Assembly (NCBI GenBank): GCA_028565635.1
Contig: JAOXYB010015877.1
Coordinates: 1-19,351, forward strand
Direction: 5' to 3'
DNA from: Phoronis ovalis
Lineage: Eukaryota; Phoronida; Phoronidae
Length of the DNA stretch: 19,351 bases
The position numbers and the translations under genes were made by a program. Below are positions 1 to 9,500 of this stretch, in pieces (positions within the stretch are counted from its first letter, which is position 1; each line of letters starts with the position of its first letter). The notes beneath the pieces were generated by a model. That model searched no databases. It was not told where the DNA came from and saw nothing but the letters and a program-made list of their open reading frames with translations.

Positions 1-51
1 TATATATGAGGGGGTAATTCAGACAATTCAATATCGAGTTCGGTATATATA

Positions 52-219
52 TTTCCAGGGATGCACCTCCACTTTACAACGGTTTATTTTATTATGTTTA
101 TTTAACACTTGTTTCCAAGGGATGTGCTTTTTTGCAGATAATGTTTACCATAGGATACAACTTATTAAATTTAATTATTATGCTTATTTACCACTTTTGG
201 GCGCATATTTCCAGGATGC
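52..219. repeat. Diverged short repeats
   Basis: The word TTTCCAGGGATG or a close variant recurs at about 52, 112 and 208. A second pair of related words, ATTATGTTTATTTAACACTT and ATTATGCTTATTTACCACTT, lies at about 91 and 178. This suggests two or three decayed copies of a 60-90 bp unit. No coding role is visible. The extent is judged by eye and the repeat may begin left of the window. Confidence 0.4.
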
Positions 220-259
220 TTTTTAATACAATGCGGTGGTTTTTTTTGCAATTTACCAG

Positions 260-540
260 AGGTGCGCGATACTCCCCGGACAATACGCTCATCTGTAGAA
301 GACGGATGGTTGTCGGCGTTCGCAAGATTTTCCCGGGAAGGTTTTGCCATCAAGTGTACTTTTAGAGATACACCTAGCAGCAAGGATGCGATTGTTACCA
401 AATGTTTTCTCCCGGGGTGTACTGATGTCCCGGAATCATGTATACTGCATATACAAATAGTCTTATCTGCCTTGAACTTGAATTTAGTAGCTGCATGGAT
501 TGTCTTGCAATCTCGTGGCTGTGAGAAACTGGATCTATAA
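260..540 (+). CDS. Possible terminal exon of an unknown plus-strand gene
   Basis: An open frame of about 92 codons follows an acceptor-like site (a T run, then TTTACCAG ending at 259). It stops with TAA at 538-540 and is followed by AATAAA at 573-578, the order expected of a last exon plus poly(A) signal. GC content is clearly above the flanks. The frame has no ATG near its left end, and I recognise no domain in the predicted peptide, which contains the words WLSAFARFSREGF and CFLPGCTDV. The neighbouring repeats make a decayed transposon fragment an equally good explanation. The overlapping minus-strand frame (171-548) looks like its shadow. Any upstream exons would lie outside the window. 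Confidence 0.22.
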
Positions 541-1214
541 ACATACATTGCCTGTTACACTACTGCTTGCCTAATAAAAATCAAAAACAAAATAGCAGTT
601 ATGCCTACAATAATATTTATTTAGAATAATCTCCGTCTGTTGCTTAGTGAAATTACTCGTGTATTATATATTAGTGGTGTTCTATCTTGTTCTATGTTTA
701 ATATAAATCGCATTTTGATGTTTTGTTTAATATGATTTTAATTTCAATGTGCATTTTAGTCACCAGCCAGATGGTAGTTACTGTACTGTGACTGTGAAAT
801 CAAGCACCTACTTTCAGCAGTGTTACCATCCTTTTTCTTTACACTATCTCTTAGCTGTTATGTTTCTTACAAAAATATGAACAAACCAGTCTTGTATATA
901 CCTGTCACCTTTTAATCATGTAATAATGTGTAATCCTCTTACATATATTTATCACCTGATCATTTAAGTACCACAGCATAATCAGAATGAAGTTCACACA
1001 TTAGTTATCACACTGAGCTATAACAAATTTCAAACAATCATTCCAATGAAGCATATCAGAAGTTACATCACTGCAAGCAAGAGAGCTGGTACTGCAGTAT
1101 TCTACTACCTCTCTATGAAGATACTACTACAAATTAAAGTAATTCTACTCACTGGCAAACTGTTGCAGATTTTAGCAAGTCATCAGTACACTACAATATG
1201 GTTTAAGTTACAAA
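541..1214. other. AT-rich non-coding stretch
   Basis: No gene or RNA could be supported. It holds AATAAA at 573-578 on the plus strand. TTTATT at about 617-622 would read as AATAAA on the minus strand and could end a minus-strand transcript coming from 1578-2712. Confidence 0.5.
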
Positions 1215-1440
1215 GTTGGAAAAATGAGGGGGTAGGGGGTCCCCCCAGGGTGCAATGTTCGCAGTTAAAAATTGGTCACTGAAAAGAAAAAAATACATTA
1301 CAACCAAAAAAGGTTGCATCAAGGTAAAACAAAAAAACCAAAAAAAAAGGTCACCAAGAATACAATGCTCGCTGCTTGCACTCAAAAAAAACCCAATGCT
1401 TGCTGCTCGCGAAAACTCCCCTGTAGCCCTCAAAAATAAG
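1215..1440. repeat. Low-complexity repeat with G, C and A runs
   Basis: Starts with GGGGGTAGGGGGTCCCCCC, which could fold on itself, and continues through A-rich blocks. It ends with two copies of a unit containing CAATGCTCGCTGCTTGC and CAATGCTTGCTGCTCGC about 31 bp apart. The phrase GGGTGCAATGTTCGC resembles GGGTGCGAATGCAACCCC in the repeat near 15530, so the two may belong to one family. The small open frames over it are products of base composition. Confidence 0.45.
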
Positions 1441-1577
1441 CTAATTTAGAATCTGAAAATAATTGGAATTACTTTTCCTGTATTTACAATAAAGCAATAG
1501 TTTCCCTGAATCTATACTTAAGACAACAATGATAGTCTAGAATAATAACCAGAATTAAGATATTATACACAACTTAC

Positions 1578-2712
1578 TGCTGTTGTGAGTTAAAGAAAAT
1601 ATGCTTCAATCTGCTAACAGGTTCCCCTTCAAAAAATGATTCTAAAAATGTATTATTTGATTCTGCAAATACGCTTTTTGCACCACGAAAGTGACTAACA
1701 GCAATACTGTAATTCTGATTAAATATTTCATCCACGATTTCCTCAATACATTTTTCAAAATGTTCAAAAGAGTCAGGGTCTAATCCTCCACTAGCAATAC
1801 TACTACCAGGTATTTCACACTCGGCAATTAATTTTTGAATTTCTGCCTCTGCTACAATCCACATTAAGCCTAAATTACTATTTGGATCCACATCTGCCAT
1901 CTCACTGTAACAGTTGCCAAGTTTACAAGACAAGGACATTTCAGGTGGTATTCCCGACGTTTTGTTCCAATCCTCTGTAACTTCAGTACCCTCTTTACCT
2001 AAGGAAACACTTTCATTATGATTCATAAAAAAACTCCACCAATATGTCTGCTTACTAAAAGACTTAAGTCTTTGAAGTGTATATTCCCACGCAGAAAGAG
2101 AAGGGAATAGATTGACTTCTAATTCGACTACTTCATTAATAGTTAAAACCGAGCCATTATTATCTAACTCTAACTTACATGTAGTTCTATCAACAACATG
2201 TGGTCCAGGTTCTGTGTACAGCACAAAGAAAGAATATGGTGTACACTTAAAAGGGGAAGAGTACAAAGCTATAACTTCCTGATCTATTTCTATCCAAACT
2301 TTTTCATTGTTCTTTCTATTGTATACATAGCCTGCATTAATCGGAGATAAAAATTTATCAGCTATAAGTACCTTTGATGTCATATTGAACACTGCATCGT
2401 AAAGCTTCGTAATACTGTCACCAGATGAACAAAGAATAATTTTATTATAACACCCACCTCTAACAAAGGATACCTGCAGACATCTATAGTCTGCAAGGGA
2501 AGTCCCATAAAACTGCGAACATGAAAATGGATCAAGTGTTACATACCTGATATAATATCTAAGAATACACAAATGCGGCTCAGCACGCCCCTTGTTTATA
2601 GTAATCGATGTATCAATAGTCACAGTGCAATCAGTATCACTAACTGACTCTTCCGATACATCATTAAGTAAGCGACATAAAAAATTCTTACCTTCAACCC
2701 CTTTAAACATAA
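1578..2712 (-). CDS. Long coding exon of an unrecognised protein
   Basis: One uninterrupted minus-strand frame. It can be read from ATG at 2710-2708 for 378 codons to TAA at 1576-1574, but the edges look like splice sites. TTGCAG precedes 2712, giving an exon starting TT-ATG, and GTAAGT follows 1578, so the TAA would fall inside an intron. A possible downstream acceptor (ATTTTCAG) at about 1453 would add only Gln-Phe and then a stop. The protein is acidic, mixed in composition and without an obvious signal peptide or membrane helix. A central segment around VWIEIDQEV...PYSFFVLY weakly recalls the closing strand of ubiquitin-specific protease folds (W-x-x-D-D then YxLFY), but the expected catalytic His box is not clear. 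I do not assign a function. The gene lies 217 bp downstream of SMIM12 on the same strand. Confidence 0.7.
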
Positions 2713-2929
2713 CTGCAAGTATTTGCAAAATATTTCAGTTATGATGTATGGATGAAAATCAATAATGCTTTCTGACAGTAATAGTGAAATTCTACTGCAA
2801 ACTATATATAAATCTGCTGCTTTTTTTTACAAAATACTGCAATACTGTTTTCATAACCTGCTTTTAGTTTTATCTTAATAACCTTCTTTCTAACCAATAG
2901 TATATTCTGATGCCACAAACAAGCAAATT

Positions 2930-3193
2930 CTACTGGTTTTTAAAAAATATTGTTTGTCCTCTTTTAGGTTTATCTGACTTGATGCTTTCGATCTGCGTAC
3001 AGTCTTTATCTTGTTCTTTCCCTAGCATTCGCTCATTTCTTTCATCTTGTATGCTGCCTTTCTTCCAAGGAGACTGTTTATTTCCTCGGATATATTCTTC
3101 AATATTGTATCCTATAACACCAATTACAACAGCTGCAGGAAACGTTACATAAGGCGCATATGTCCTCAGCACTCCAAAAATTATTGGCCACAT
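2930..3193 (-). CDS. SMIM12: Small integral membrane protein 12
   Basis: Complete single-exon reading frame from ATG (3193-3191) to TAG (2932-2930), 87 aa. The start, MWPIIFGVLRTYAPYVTFP, closely matches the vertebrate SMIM12 N-terminus, which has MWPV then RTYAPYVTFP. It runs into one hydrophobic helix (about residues 11-30, AAVVIGVIGYNIE) and an IRG turn. The rest is a charged cytoplasm-like tail with a DERNERMLGKEQD block, matching the family's RxxRKLDELLGKD region. Vertebrate SMIM12 is about 92 aa, so this is full length. The family is a conserved animal single-pass protein with little known biochemistry; no activity can be inferred here. As in vertebrates, the coding part is unsplit and an upstream intron lies in the 5' UTR. 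The unrecognised frame 1578-2712 follows on the same strand. Confidence 0.93.
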   Translation of the reverse strand: MWPIIFGVLRTYAPYVTFPAAVVIGVIGYNIEEYIRGNKQSPWKKGSIQDERNERMLGKEQDKDCTQIESIKSDKPKRGQTIFFKNQ

Positions 3194-3259
3194 CTACTTT
3201 TAATTGTCAATCACAATGAATGAGACAGGAGGCACGATACACCACTGCTATTACAGTTT
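3194..3259 (-). other. SMIM12: SMIM12 5' UTR part of the coding exon
   Basis: On the minus strand, a strong acceptor (TTTTTGTTTTCAG, its AG at 3261-3260) precedes 3259, 66 nt upstream of the SMIM12 ATG. This marks either a 5' UTR intron or a spliced-leader acceptor. The first exon was not identified. Confidence 0.55.
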
Positions 3260-3261
3260 CT

Positions 3262-4400
3262 GAAAACAAAAACTAGCATTAATACTGTAACATGAAGACC
3301 AGGATCTAGTCCAGATACCTCTTAACTAGCTCCAGTCACTTAGACAAGAACATTTTCAGTTTATAGGAGTTTGAACACTGACTGAGAAGAGCAGAAGCCA
3401 GAATTTGTTATATATATATAACACCAACATTACACTTAATCCTGCTTCTAGATAGAGCAGAGGCTGTCATGATTACAATAGGAATTCTTCAGACACAAAG
3501 GGACTGAAGTCTAGATAGTATTCTCCTTTATTCCTTGGTCCATTCTTCAGTCGAACAGTCTAAACTCAGCCAGGGGTATAGTATATGGAACCCCATTGGG
3601 TTGCCACCAAGGATGGAACAAATCTGCTTCATCTCAGAACATATATATATTAGAAATATCACAACATACTATTTTAACTTTATTGGGACTACCAGAATTT
3701 TACCTATGTTACAGACTAACAATTGTACATATGTTCGCTTTACTATTGCGCACCAACTAAATCCTCGAAAATTCGAATATGCTTGATACCATACGGTGAT
3801 ATCATGACTTAGCAACAAATTTGGATAATTTCAAAATTCACAGAAAAGGGTATTTATTTGGAAGTTAGTGTTCTTGAAACTAAAATCAATCACTCTATAT
3901 TCAAGGACATCCTCATTCGAAATTAATATTGAAAATACTTTTAAAAAGTTCTCAGCATTTTATCATACTGTTACAATAATACAATTACCATACTTAGAAC
4001 ACTTTACAAATGATGGCTTATAGACAGTTGTATGACTTCTGTGGTGTCTTAGTTTGAAATAGGGTATCAAAATATCCTTGGTTAGGGTGTCATTTTAAAA
4101 ATATGGAGCTTTAATACTGACAGGGTATATCTAAGGAAAGGATAAGGACAATTCTGGGGATTTTGGATTATCTCAAGAAAAAATGAGATCATGAAGTATA
4201 CCTTGAAATGAGAGAAAACAGTCATGGATTCCCCACGAATTATGGGTAAGTAAGCATGCATTTCAGTTTTCAATAATCCTAACTGAAAAACCTTCCTCTC
4301 ATCCACTACAAGGCGAAATGAAAGTGTCCAACCCTGATACTGACATGCGTTCCTGGTGGTCGGACTCAAATATATTACTAGTACCATGTGTACGAATGGA
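3262..4400. other. Non-coding stretch upstream of SMIM12
   Basis: AT-rich, with only a short TA dinucleotide run at about 3409-3420. Open frames at 3535-3786 (plus) and 4082-4387 (minus) have no recognisable protein character. The first begins with TTG rather than ATG. The SMIM12 promoter and 5' noncoding exon should lie here or further right, but no core promoter element is convincing. Confidence 0.5.
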
Positions 4401-4404
4401 TTTT

Positions 4405-4660
4405 TGAGAAAGCTCCTAAATGCGTTTTCACATTTTAAAATTTTAACCTCTTTTCAGCAAGTGGAAGAAATTTTATATACCCTAAATGCGTTGAGAATTT
4501 GTTTTTGAAAATGCCCTGGATTGGAATTATGGGAAATTCTCTCGAACTTTATCGAAATTAACCTTCGAGATGAAGTTTAGTCAAGTGGTTGGCAGCTTCG
4601 ATATGGGTTTTGATCGATTTCAATGCCCTAAACGCGTACTAATCAAATAAGGTGCCCTTT
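4405..4660. repeat. Repeat region with CCTAAATGCGT-like words
   Basis: CTCCTAAATGCGTTTTC (about 4411), CCCTAAATGCGTTGAG (about 4480) and GCCCTAAACGCGTACT (about 4625) are spaced variants of one word. A looser match, CCTTTTTACGCGTTTTTG, follows near 4845. Such spaced words suggest a decayed interspersed repeat or tandem array. No coding capacity is seen. Confidence 0.45.
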
Positions 4661-4663
4661 TGT

Positions 4664-4754
4664 TAGTCTTGGCTACATGTATGTAGTATCGCTTGCCTGG
4701 GACCCTACGGCTTCGTCGCAGGTAAGCGATAGTAGGGTCATAAAGCTAGGACTA
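4664..4754. mobile_element. 91-bp miniature inverted-repeat element
   Basis: Begins TAGTCTTGG and ends CTAGGACTA, an imperfect terminal inverted repeat. It is flanked by the exact 9-bp direct repeat CCCTTTTGT (4655-4663 and 4755-4763), which is a target-site duplication. The left part (TATCGCTTGCCTG at 4687-4699) pairs with the right part (CAGGTAAGCGATA at 4719-4731). The right half (4701-4753) matches 5481-5533 of the large fold-back element at 47 of 53 positions. It is therefore a minimal copy of that family, keeping little but the two ends. A 9-bp duplication with long inverted ends is typical of Mutator-like elements; that assignment is inference. Confidence 0.75.
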
Positions 4755-4797
4755 CCCTTTTGTATATTTTTTCGAAAAATGCAACCCTCAATGCACA

Positions 4798-4815
4798 ATG
4801 CACGTTAACGTGCAT
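4798..4815. repeat. Perfect 18-bp palindrome
   Basis: ATGCACGTTAACGTGCAT reads identically on both strands, with no spacer. It lies between the mini-element and the fold-back element. It could be a dimeric protein site or a remnant of a repeat end; neither can be shown. Confidence 0.6.
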
Positions 4816-5029
4816 AGAGTAAGGCTTAGTTCTTAAAAATCATCCTTTTTACGCGTTTTTGTTCAAGCACATGCGTACCAATCATTGTGGGACATTGATC
4901 TGAGTCGGACTCCCAGGCATGTGTTACACCTGGGGGGGTGGTGCTACCGGGACGCGTCGGCCCGTATTAAATCGAAGACATATCTGATTCTACAATTATA
5001 CAAGCCAAACTAGGGCTATACTAGCTATT

Positions 5030-5534
5030 TAGTCCTAGCTTCATGACCATAGCTTGCATGCGGCAAAGCCGTAGGGTCATAGCCCAGACAGTGTTAAAAC
5101 CAATAGAAGTTAGCCTCTTGCAAAAACATTCACCATGGGTCACAAAGTTCAATAAATTCAAACCAAAATTGCCGTCTTGTTTCTCTATGATACTCCTTCT
5201 TGAGTTATGTATCACTTGAAGCTTGATTAATACTGCTCTTGATGACTTTTTGCATAGAAATCCATTACCACTCAGATCAAAGCGACATATCCATCTTGTA
5301 TGGAATTGTAAGCTAAAAGTCACCTTGTGAAGTTTTAATCAAGAATCAAGTGACAGATAACCCAAAAAGGAATATCATAGACAGACAACAATTGTGGTTT
5401 AAAATTATTGAATTTTTGACACATGGTGAAAGTTTTTGCAAGAGGTTAACTTCTACTGGTTTTAACACTATTTGGGCTATAACCCTACGGCTTCGCCGCA
5501 GGCAAGCGATACTAGGGTCATGAAACTAGGACTT
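5030..5534. mobile_element. Fold-back (long inverted repeat) element
   Basis: The left arm (about 5031-5250) is an imperfect reverse complement of the right arm (about 5313-5533), leaving only a 62-nt loop. Shared blocks read inward from the ends include AGTCCTAG, TTCATGACC, GCCGTAGGGT, GTGTTAAAACCA, CCTCTTGCAAAAAC, TTCACCATG, CTATGAT and CTTGATTAA. Pairing is best in the outer 130 nt. The left arm lacks several bases near the ATCGCTTGCC segment. It encodes no transposase, so it is non-autonomous and probably mobilised by a Mutator-like enzyme. A clean target duplication at the exact ends is not seen, though TACTAGCTA occurs at 5019-5027 and again at 5558-5566. The open frame at 5021-5323 is an artefact of the element. 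Confidence 0.8.
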
Positions 5535-5540
5535 ACTACA

Positions 5541-5561
5541 AGTACTACTAGTAGTAGTACT
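5541..5561. repeat. 9-bp inverted repeat beside the fold-back element
   Basis: AGTACTACT, spacer AGT, then AGTAGTACT form a perfect inverted repeat 7 bp right of the fold-back element. It may be filler or a nested insertion at the element's right border, which would explain the displaced TACTAGCTA repeat at 5558-5566. Confidence 0.45.
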
Positions 5562-6123
5562 AGCTACTCAAATCAAATCAAAACGAAACAAAATACAAGC
5601 TATAAATATAATTACCGTCTTAAATTAAAATTCTTTGTACCGTAACTAGTACAACTTTCGTCTCTGAAATACAAAGTTTCACAATAGCCCTTATCCTTTT
5701 TACGCAAATCTAGACGTAGAAATAATGAAATTTTGCACTGAAAATATTACATCAGCGACCTTTGACTTTGTACCTCGTCGAATGCACATGCACATTGCAG
5801 CATTGGCATTGCAGTGGGACAAGACCCTATATTTTTCTAGCCTAATTTCGTATAATAAAGCAAAATATAATAAATCAATTATTTCGTCCGGTTGATAATG
5901 AATAATAATTTTAACCCCTTGGTTTTATAAAAAAAATTAGCATTAGAGGATATCTTATGAGAAAATATAATAATATAGTGCATAAGTTGAAAAAATCAGG
6001 ACAACTGCATGAATACGCAGTTGCAATTTGAAAGTTGAGTTTAGAAAATTGAATAAGGTGAAGGTTATTCTACATAGGAAAACGAAGGCGAGTTGCAAAC
6101 AAGTGGCTTGTGCTTGTAGCAGT
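5562..6123 (+). other. Upstream region and 5' UTR of the DDHD1-like gene
   Basis: AT-rich stretch directly before the first DDHD1 coding exon. It must contain the transcription start or a 5' UTR acceptor, but I find no convincing TATA box, initiator or polypyrimidine-AG. The coding frame stays open to the left of the ATG as far as 6013, where TGA (6010-6012) closes it. Confidence 0.45.
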
Positions 6124-6586
6124 ATGTACCCTACTTCTCCTATGGATAGTAGTTTTAATTCAACAGATCAAGACCAGTATGATCCTTTAAGGGGTGCTAG
6201 TCCAAGATTAGATAGCCCTCCGGCCTACAGTGATGAGTTTGGAAGCTACGATAGTGACGATTCCCGTTCAACTCGAAGTTCCGCGTCCGGATCAGGTGCT
6301 GTACCAAAACGACCACCACCTCCAAAAAATACAAAATTTTTATATCCAAAAACAGAATTTGTGGAAGACCTTAGACCGGAAGAAGTGAGGTGGTTTTACA
6401 AAGATGAGCAGAGTAAAAGTTGGATTGAATTTATAGGATATGACTCTTTGAGGATTGAATGTAAATATAGAGAATTGCGAAATCGGATTGGTGTGAATGA
6501 AGATAATGTTGAATTTATTGTTGTAAGAGGTGGTCTGTTTGAAGTGGATGTCGTAACCAGAAAATGCTTTCCCATTTACTGGTCTG
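6124..6586 (+). CDS. DDHD1: DDHD1 exon 1: N-terminus and WWE-like domain
   Basis: Codes residues 1-154 plus one base; the donor is GTAAGT at 6587. The start is the first ATG of the frame (MYPTSPMDSS); the part of the frame further left begins without an ATG. Residues 1-75 are disordered in character, rich in Ser, Asp and Pro, with a PPAY motif (32-35) that fits a WW-domain ligand and a PKRPPPPK run (61-68). From about residue 85, RPEEVRWFYKDEQ, W100 and FIGYDSLRIE match the WWE-like block of animal DDHD1, closing with VVRGGLFEVDV and FPIYW. The long Gly-rich leader of vertebrate DDHD1 is absent. Confidence 0.9.
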
Positions 6587-9500
6587 GTAAGTATATGTGA
6601 TGCAATACAGATGCAAGTTTAGTTCTTCAAATTCAGATGAATCAACAATTTCTCTACCCTGTGAAGTTGTACATGTATGTGTCATTACCTGACAAGGTTT
6701 TTGGGACTGATGAATGTCACATGAACATGACTCAGAACTAAATTGAAACCCTAGGCTAAACACATAATATTTTTGATTGGCTGTGCTTTTCTGCTGCCCT
6801 AAACTTCCCCCTCGTTTTATACAAGCTTGGGTAAATCTGGACCCTTTTTAAATAAAATATATAAAATTCTGACCCTCTTTTTATACAGTTATTTCAATTC
6901 TACTCCTTTTAAATACAGTTTCTTTAAAATGCATACCCCTTTCTCATACCAATACTCATAGCAATTTCTGACTTATGACTGATGAAACGTGTTTGCAACA
7001 GCATCATCTATTGAACGATGTCAAAACATATGGTGAGAGAATGAAAGATGGGATACAGTGACCTTCTTTATACAAGAATTTTTTTTACTAGTAACCCTTT
7101 TTATACTTGCAGCGGATAAATATAGACTTTTTCTCATATCAAAATGAACCTTAAATAAACTCCCTTTTACAAATTTGCTCAAAATTGACAAAAAGTAGAA
7201 CCTTTTAGCCTGGAGCATATACCTAACTGCCTTGCATATGGGAGCATCTCGGGATTAAAACAGAAATTTTGGCACTTTAGAATTATTATGTTTTTAAAGC
7301 AGGAAACACATGATTGTCGTTATTCATACATTTGGCTAAAATATATGTCTTCTCATCAGTTTGATGACTTAGCTGCTGACTGTGTTTTAGTAATAAAGTA
7401 ACAGACTTTCAACTGGTGCTTATCATATATAATTAATGCTAATTGTAATGTTTTTTTCAAAACAGTATTTGGTAGGTAAACTCTGGTGGAAGGTTTCAGT
7501 TAAAATCCATTGTTCTTTATGTTTAATAAATGCATGTCAATTTCAATTTATAATCACAATATCAAATAATTATATTTAACACTTATTCATTAAATGTTTG
7601 GAAGTATGAAGTAGGGGTTAGAGGAAGTGCACTAGCTCATAGCAGAAGATAGCAGGTTGCATGTAGATCTGAAGATTTTTGTAATTTAAAGAATTCTCAA
7701 TCTGGTCACATGGACACTTTCAGACTTTCTTCCTTGTCTGAATGCATGGGCCTGCAGTACTTCTGGATCAGAAAAAAGATTGAAACATGTTTTATGTGAA
7801 GTGCCTGTTAGTAACAAAATGCTTGAATGAGTATTTCACTGGTTTTAGCAAACTGCATCGAAATAATGAGGGGAATATGGTTCCACGATAGCACATGGCA
7901 GCCCTTGGAGGAGGCCTATGCAAGAATGATTGAAACAGAGCATTTAGCAAAATTCCACGGGCAAAGAATTGATCAAGAACCGGTAGCCACCACATCTAAG
8001 GAGAAGCAAGGTAATATTATATTAAATTTGCTGATAAAAGGATACTCATAGTTTTGTTATGGGGATCATTGCATTGTCTGACTCATTAACTTGAGAGCTA
8101 ATAGTTTTATTTGATTATTTTACGTTATGTAATTGAAAGATTTTTCAAGGACATCGACTCCAGTTATAAATTACAAAAAGTATTGTTGAAATATTGTGCA
8201 CTTTTAAAACTATTACTCATGCAGCACGTATAACCCATATGATAATTATCTCATCATGTCTTATCCTGCCTGCTATTGCTGGTCGTAGATTACTGTCATT
8301 TTGTAAAGTACATATCAGAATGAAACATTTTCCCACTGCTCTATAAATTAAGTACTAGTTATCATGTAAAAATGGAATCTGTGATGGCATTAAAGAGATT
8401 CATAATGATTAATTTTATGTTCTCTACTGTTAAAAATAATAAATATGAAAGATACAACCATTCATGCATTTATCTATATAATATAGATAACTTTTACAAT
8501 TCCATTATATTTTCTAAAGAGGATATAGGTTTTTATCTGTTCGACCACACACTGGTACTTATTATAGTACATATATAAAAGAACTTCAGTTGATATACTA
8601 TCTAGAATAATCGTTCTAATAGTTAGACCGCCCACTTAAATTTTGTTACCATTGTGAATAGACTGAGATTCCCTGTTTACAAAAAATTGTACACCTAATC
8701 AAACAAAATTAATTGGTCTGATAAATTACTGTACTTCTGCAGTAATTATTGTTTACAATTTTCACTAATGAATGTGTAATATATAGATATAAGTGTGTGT
8801 TTTGTTAAGTCTAATTATTTAATGCAGAGAATTTGACCATATGAAACAATTAGCTTAACACCCTACAAGTTTATCATTGTACCGCTGCTTCCCCAGAACA
8901 ATAAAAATGTTTTCATCAAAAACTGTCAAAAATCTATCAGAAATGATGATAAGAAAGTTGTTGATCTCAAATCTGGGACTAGAATATTTTATTATGCTTA
9001 TGAGCTTAGGAGCACCATTGTATTTCAATGTTTAATGAGCTGGATTTTTTTATAAAAAAACAACCTTTATTCTTTTAACTTCCCAGACAAGTACGCAGGG
9101 GATGTTACCTTTACAAGTTTAACCTTTGGCGTTGATTATAGGGTTATTGAAACATAAATACTTTATATTGATAAAATATTCCCTGGATAAACTGTTCCTA
9201 AAATAACTTCAGTTCTCTTGATCAATTTCTAAATGTACCCACATAATTATTGACATTAGATTTAGTTTTTGATGCAAAATTTGAGACATTTGAGAATATA
9301 ATGTGCTTCCCACTGAGATTCATATGCTTCCCAGGATGCTTGCTGGATTCTGAGTGACCTCATACCCAGATATTGAAGTAATTAAAAATAGAAAAGAATA
9401 TATTATTTGCTATAATTGCTTAAAGTAACTGTCTCAGTATCATTTTGACTTCATTAACTTATTTCTAACCTGTTACAATTCTAGCTGGTACAACCATTAT

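Noticed and set aside
171-548. 125-codon minus-strand open frame
   Set aside because: Shadow of the opposite frame at 260-540, with no recognisable features of its own.
3535-3786. 83-codon plus-strand open frame
   Set aside because: Starts at TTG; composition matches the AT-rich flanks; no homology recognised.
4082-4387. 101-codon minus-strand open frame
   Set aside because: No recognisable domain and no splice or poly(A) context; it borders repeat sequence. Kept as non-coding.
5021-5323. 100-codon minus-strand open frame
   Set aside because: It lies inside the fold-back element, mostly its left arm and loop; the peptide has no protein family character.
6028-6123. N-terminal extension of DDHD1 exon 1 upstream of the ATG
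   Set aside because: The frame is open but begins at TTG. The first in-frame ATG is 6124, and the extra residues resemble no family sequence.
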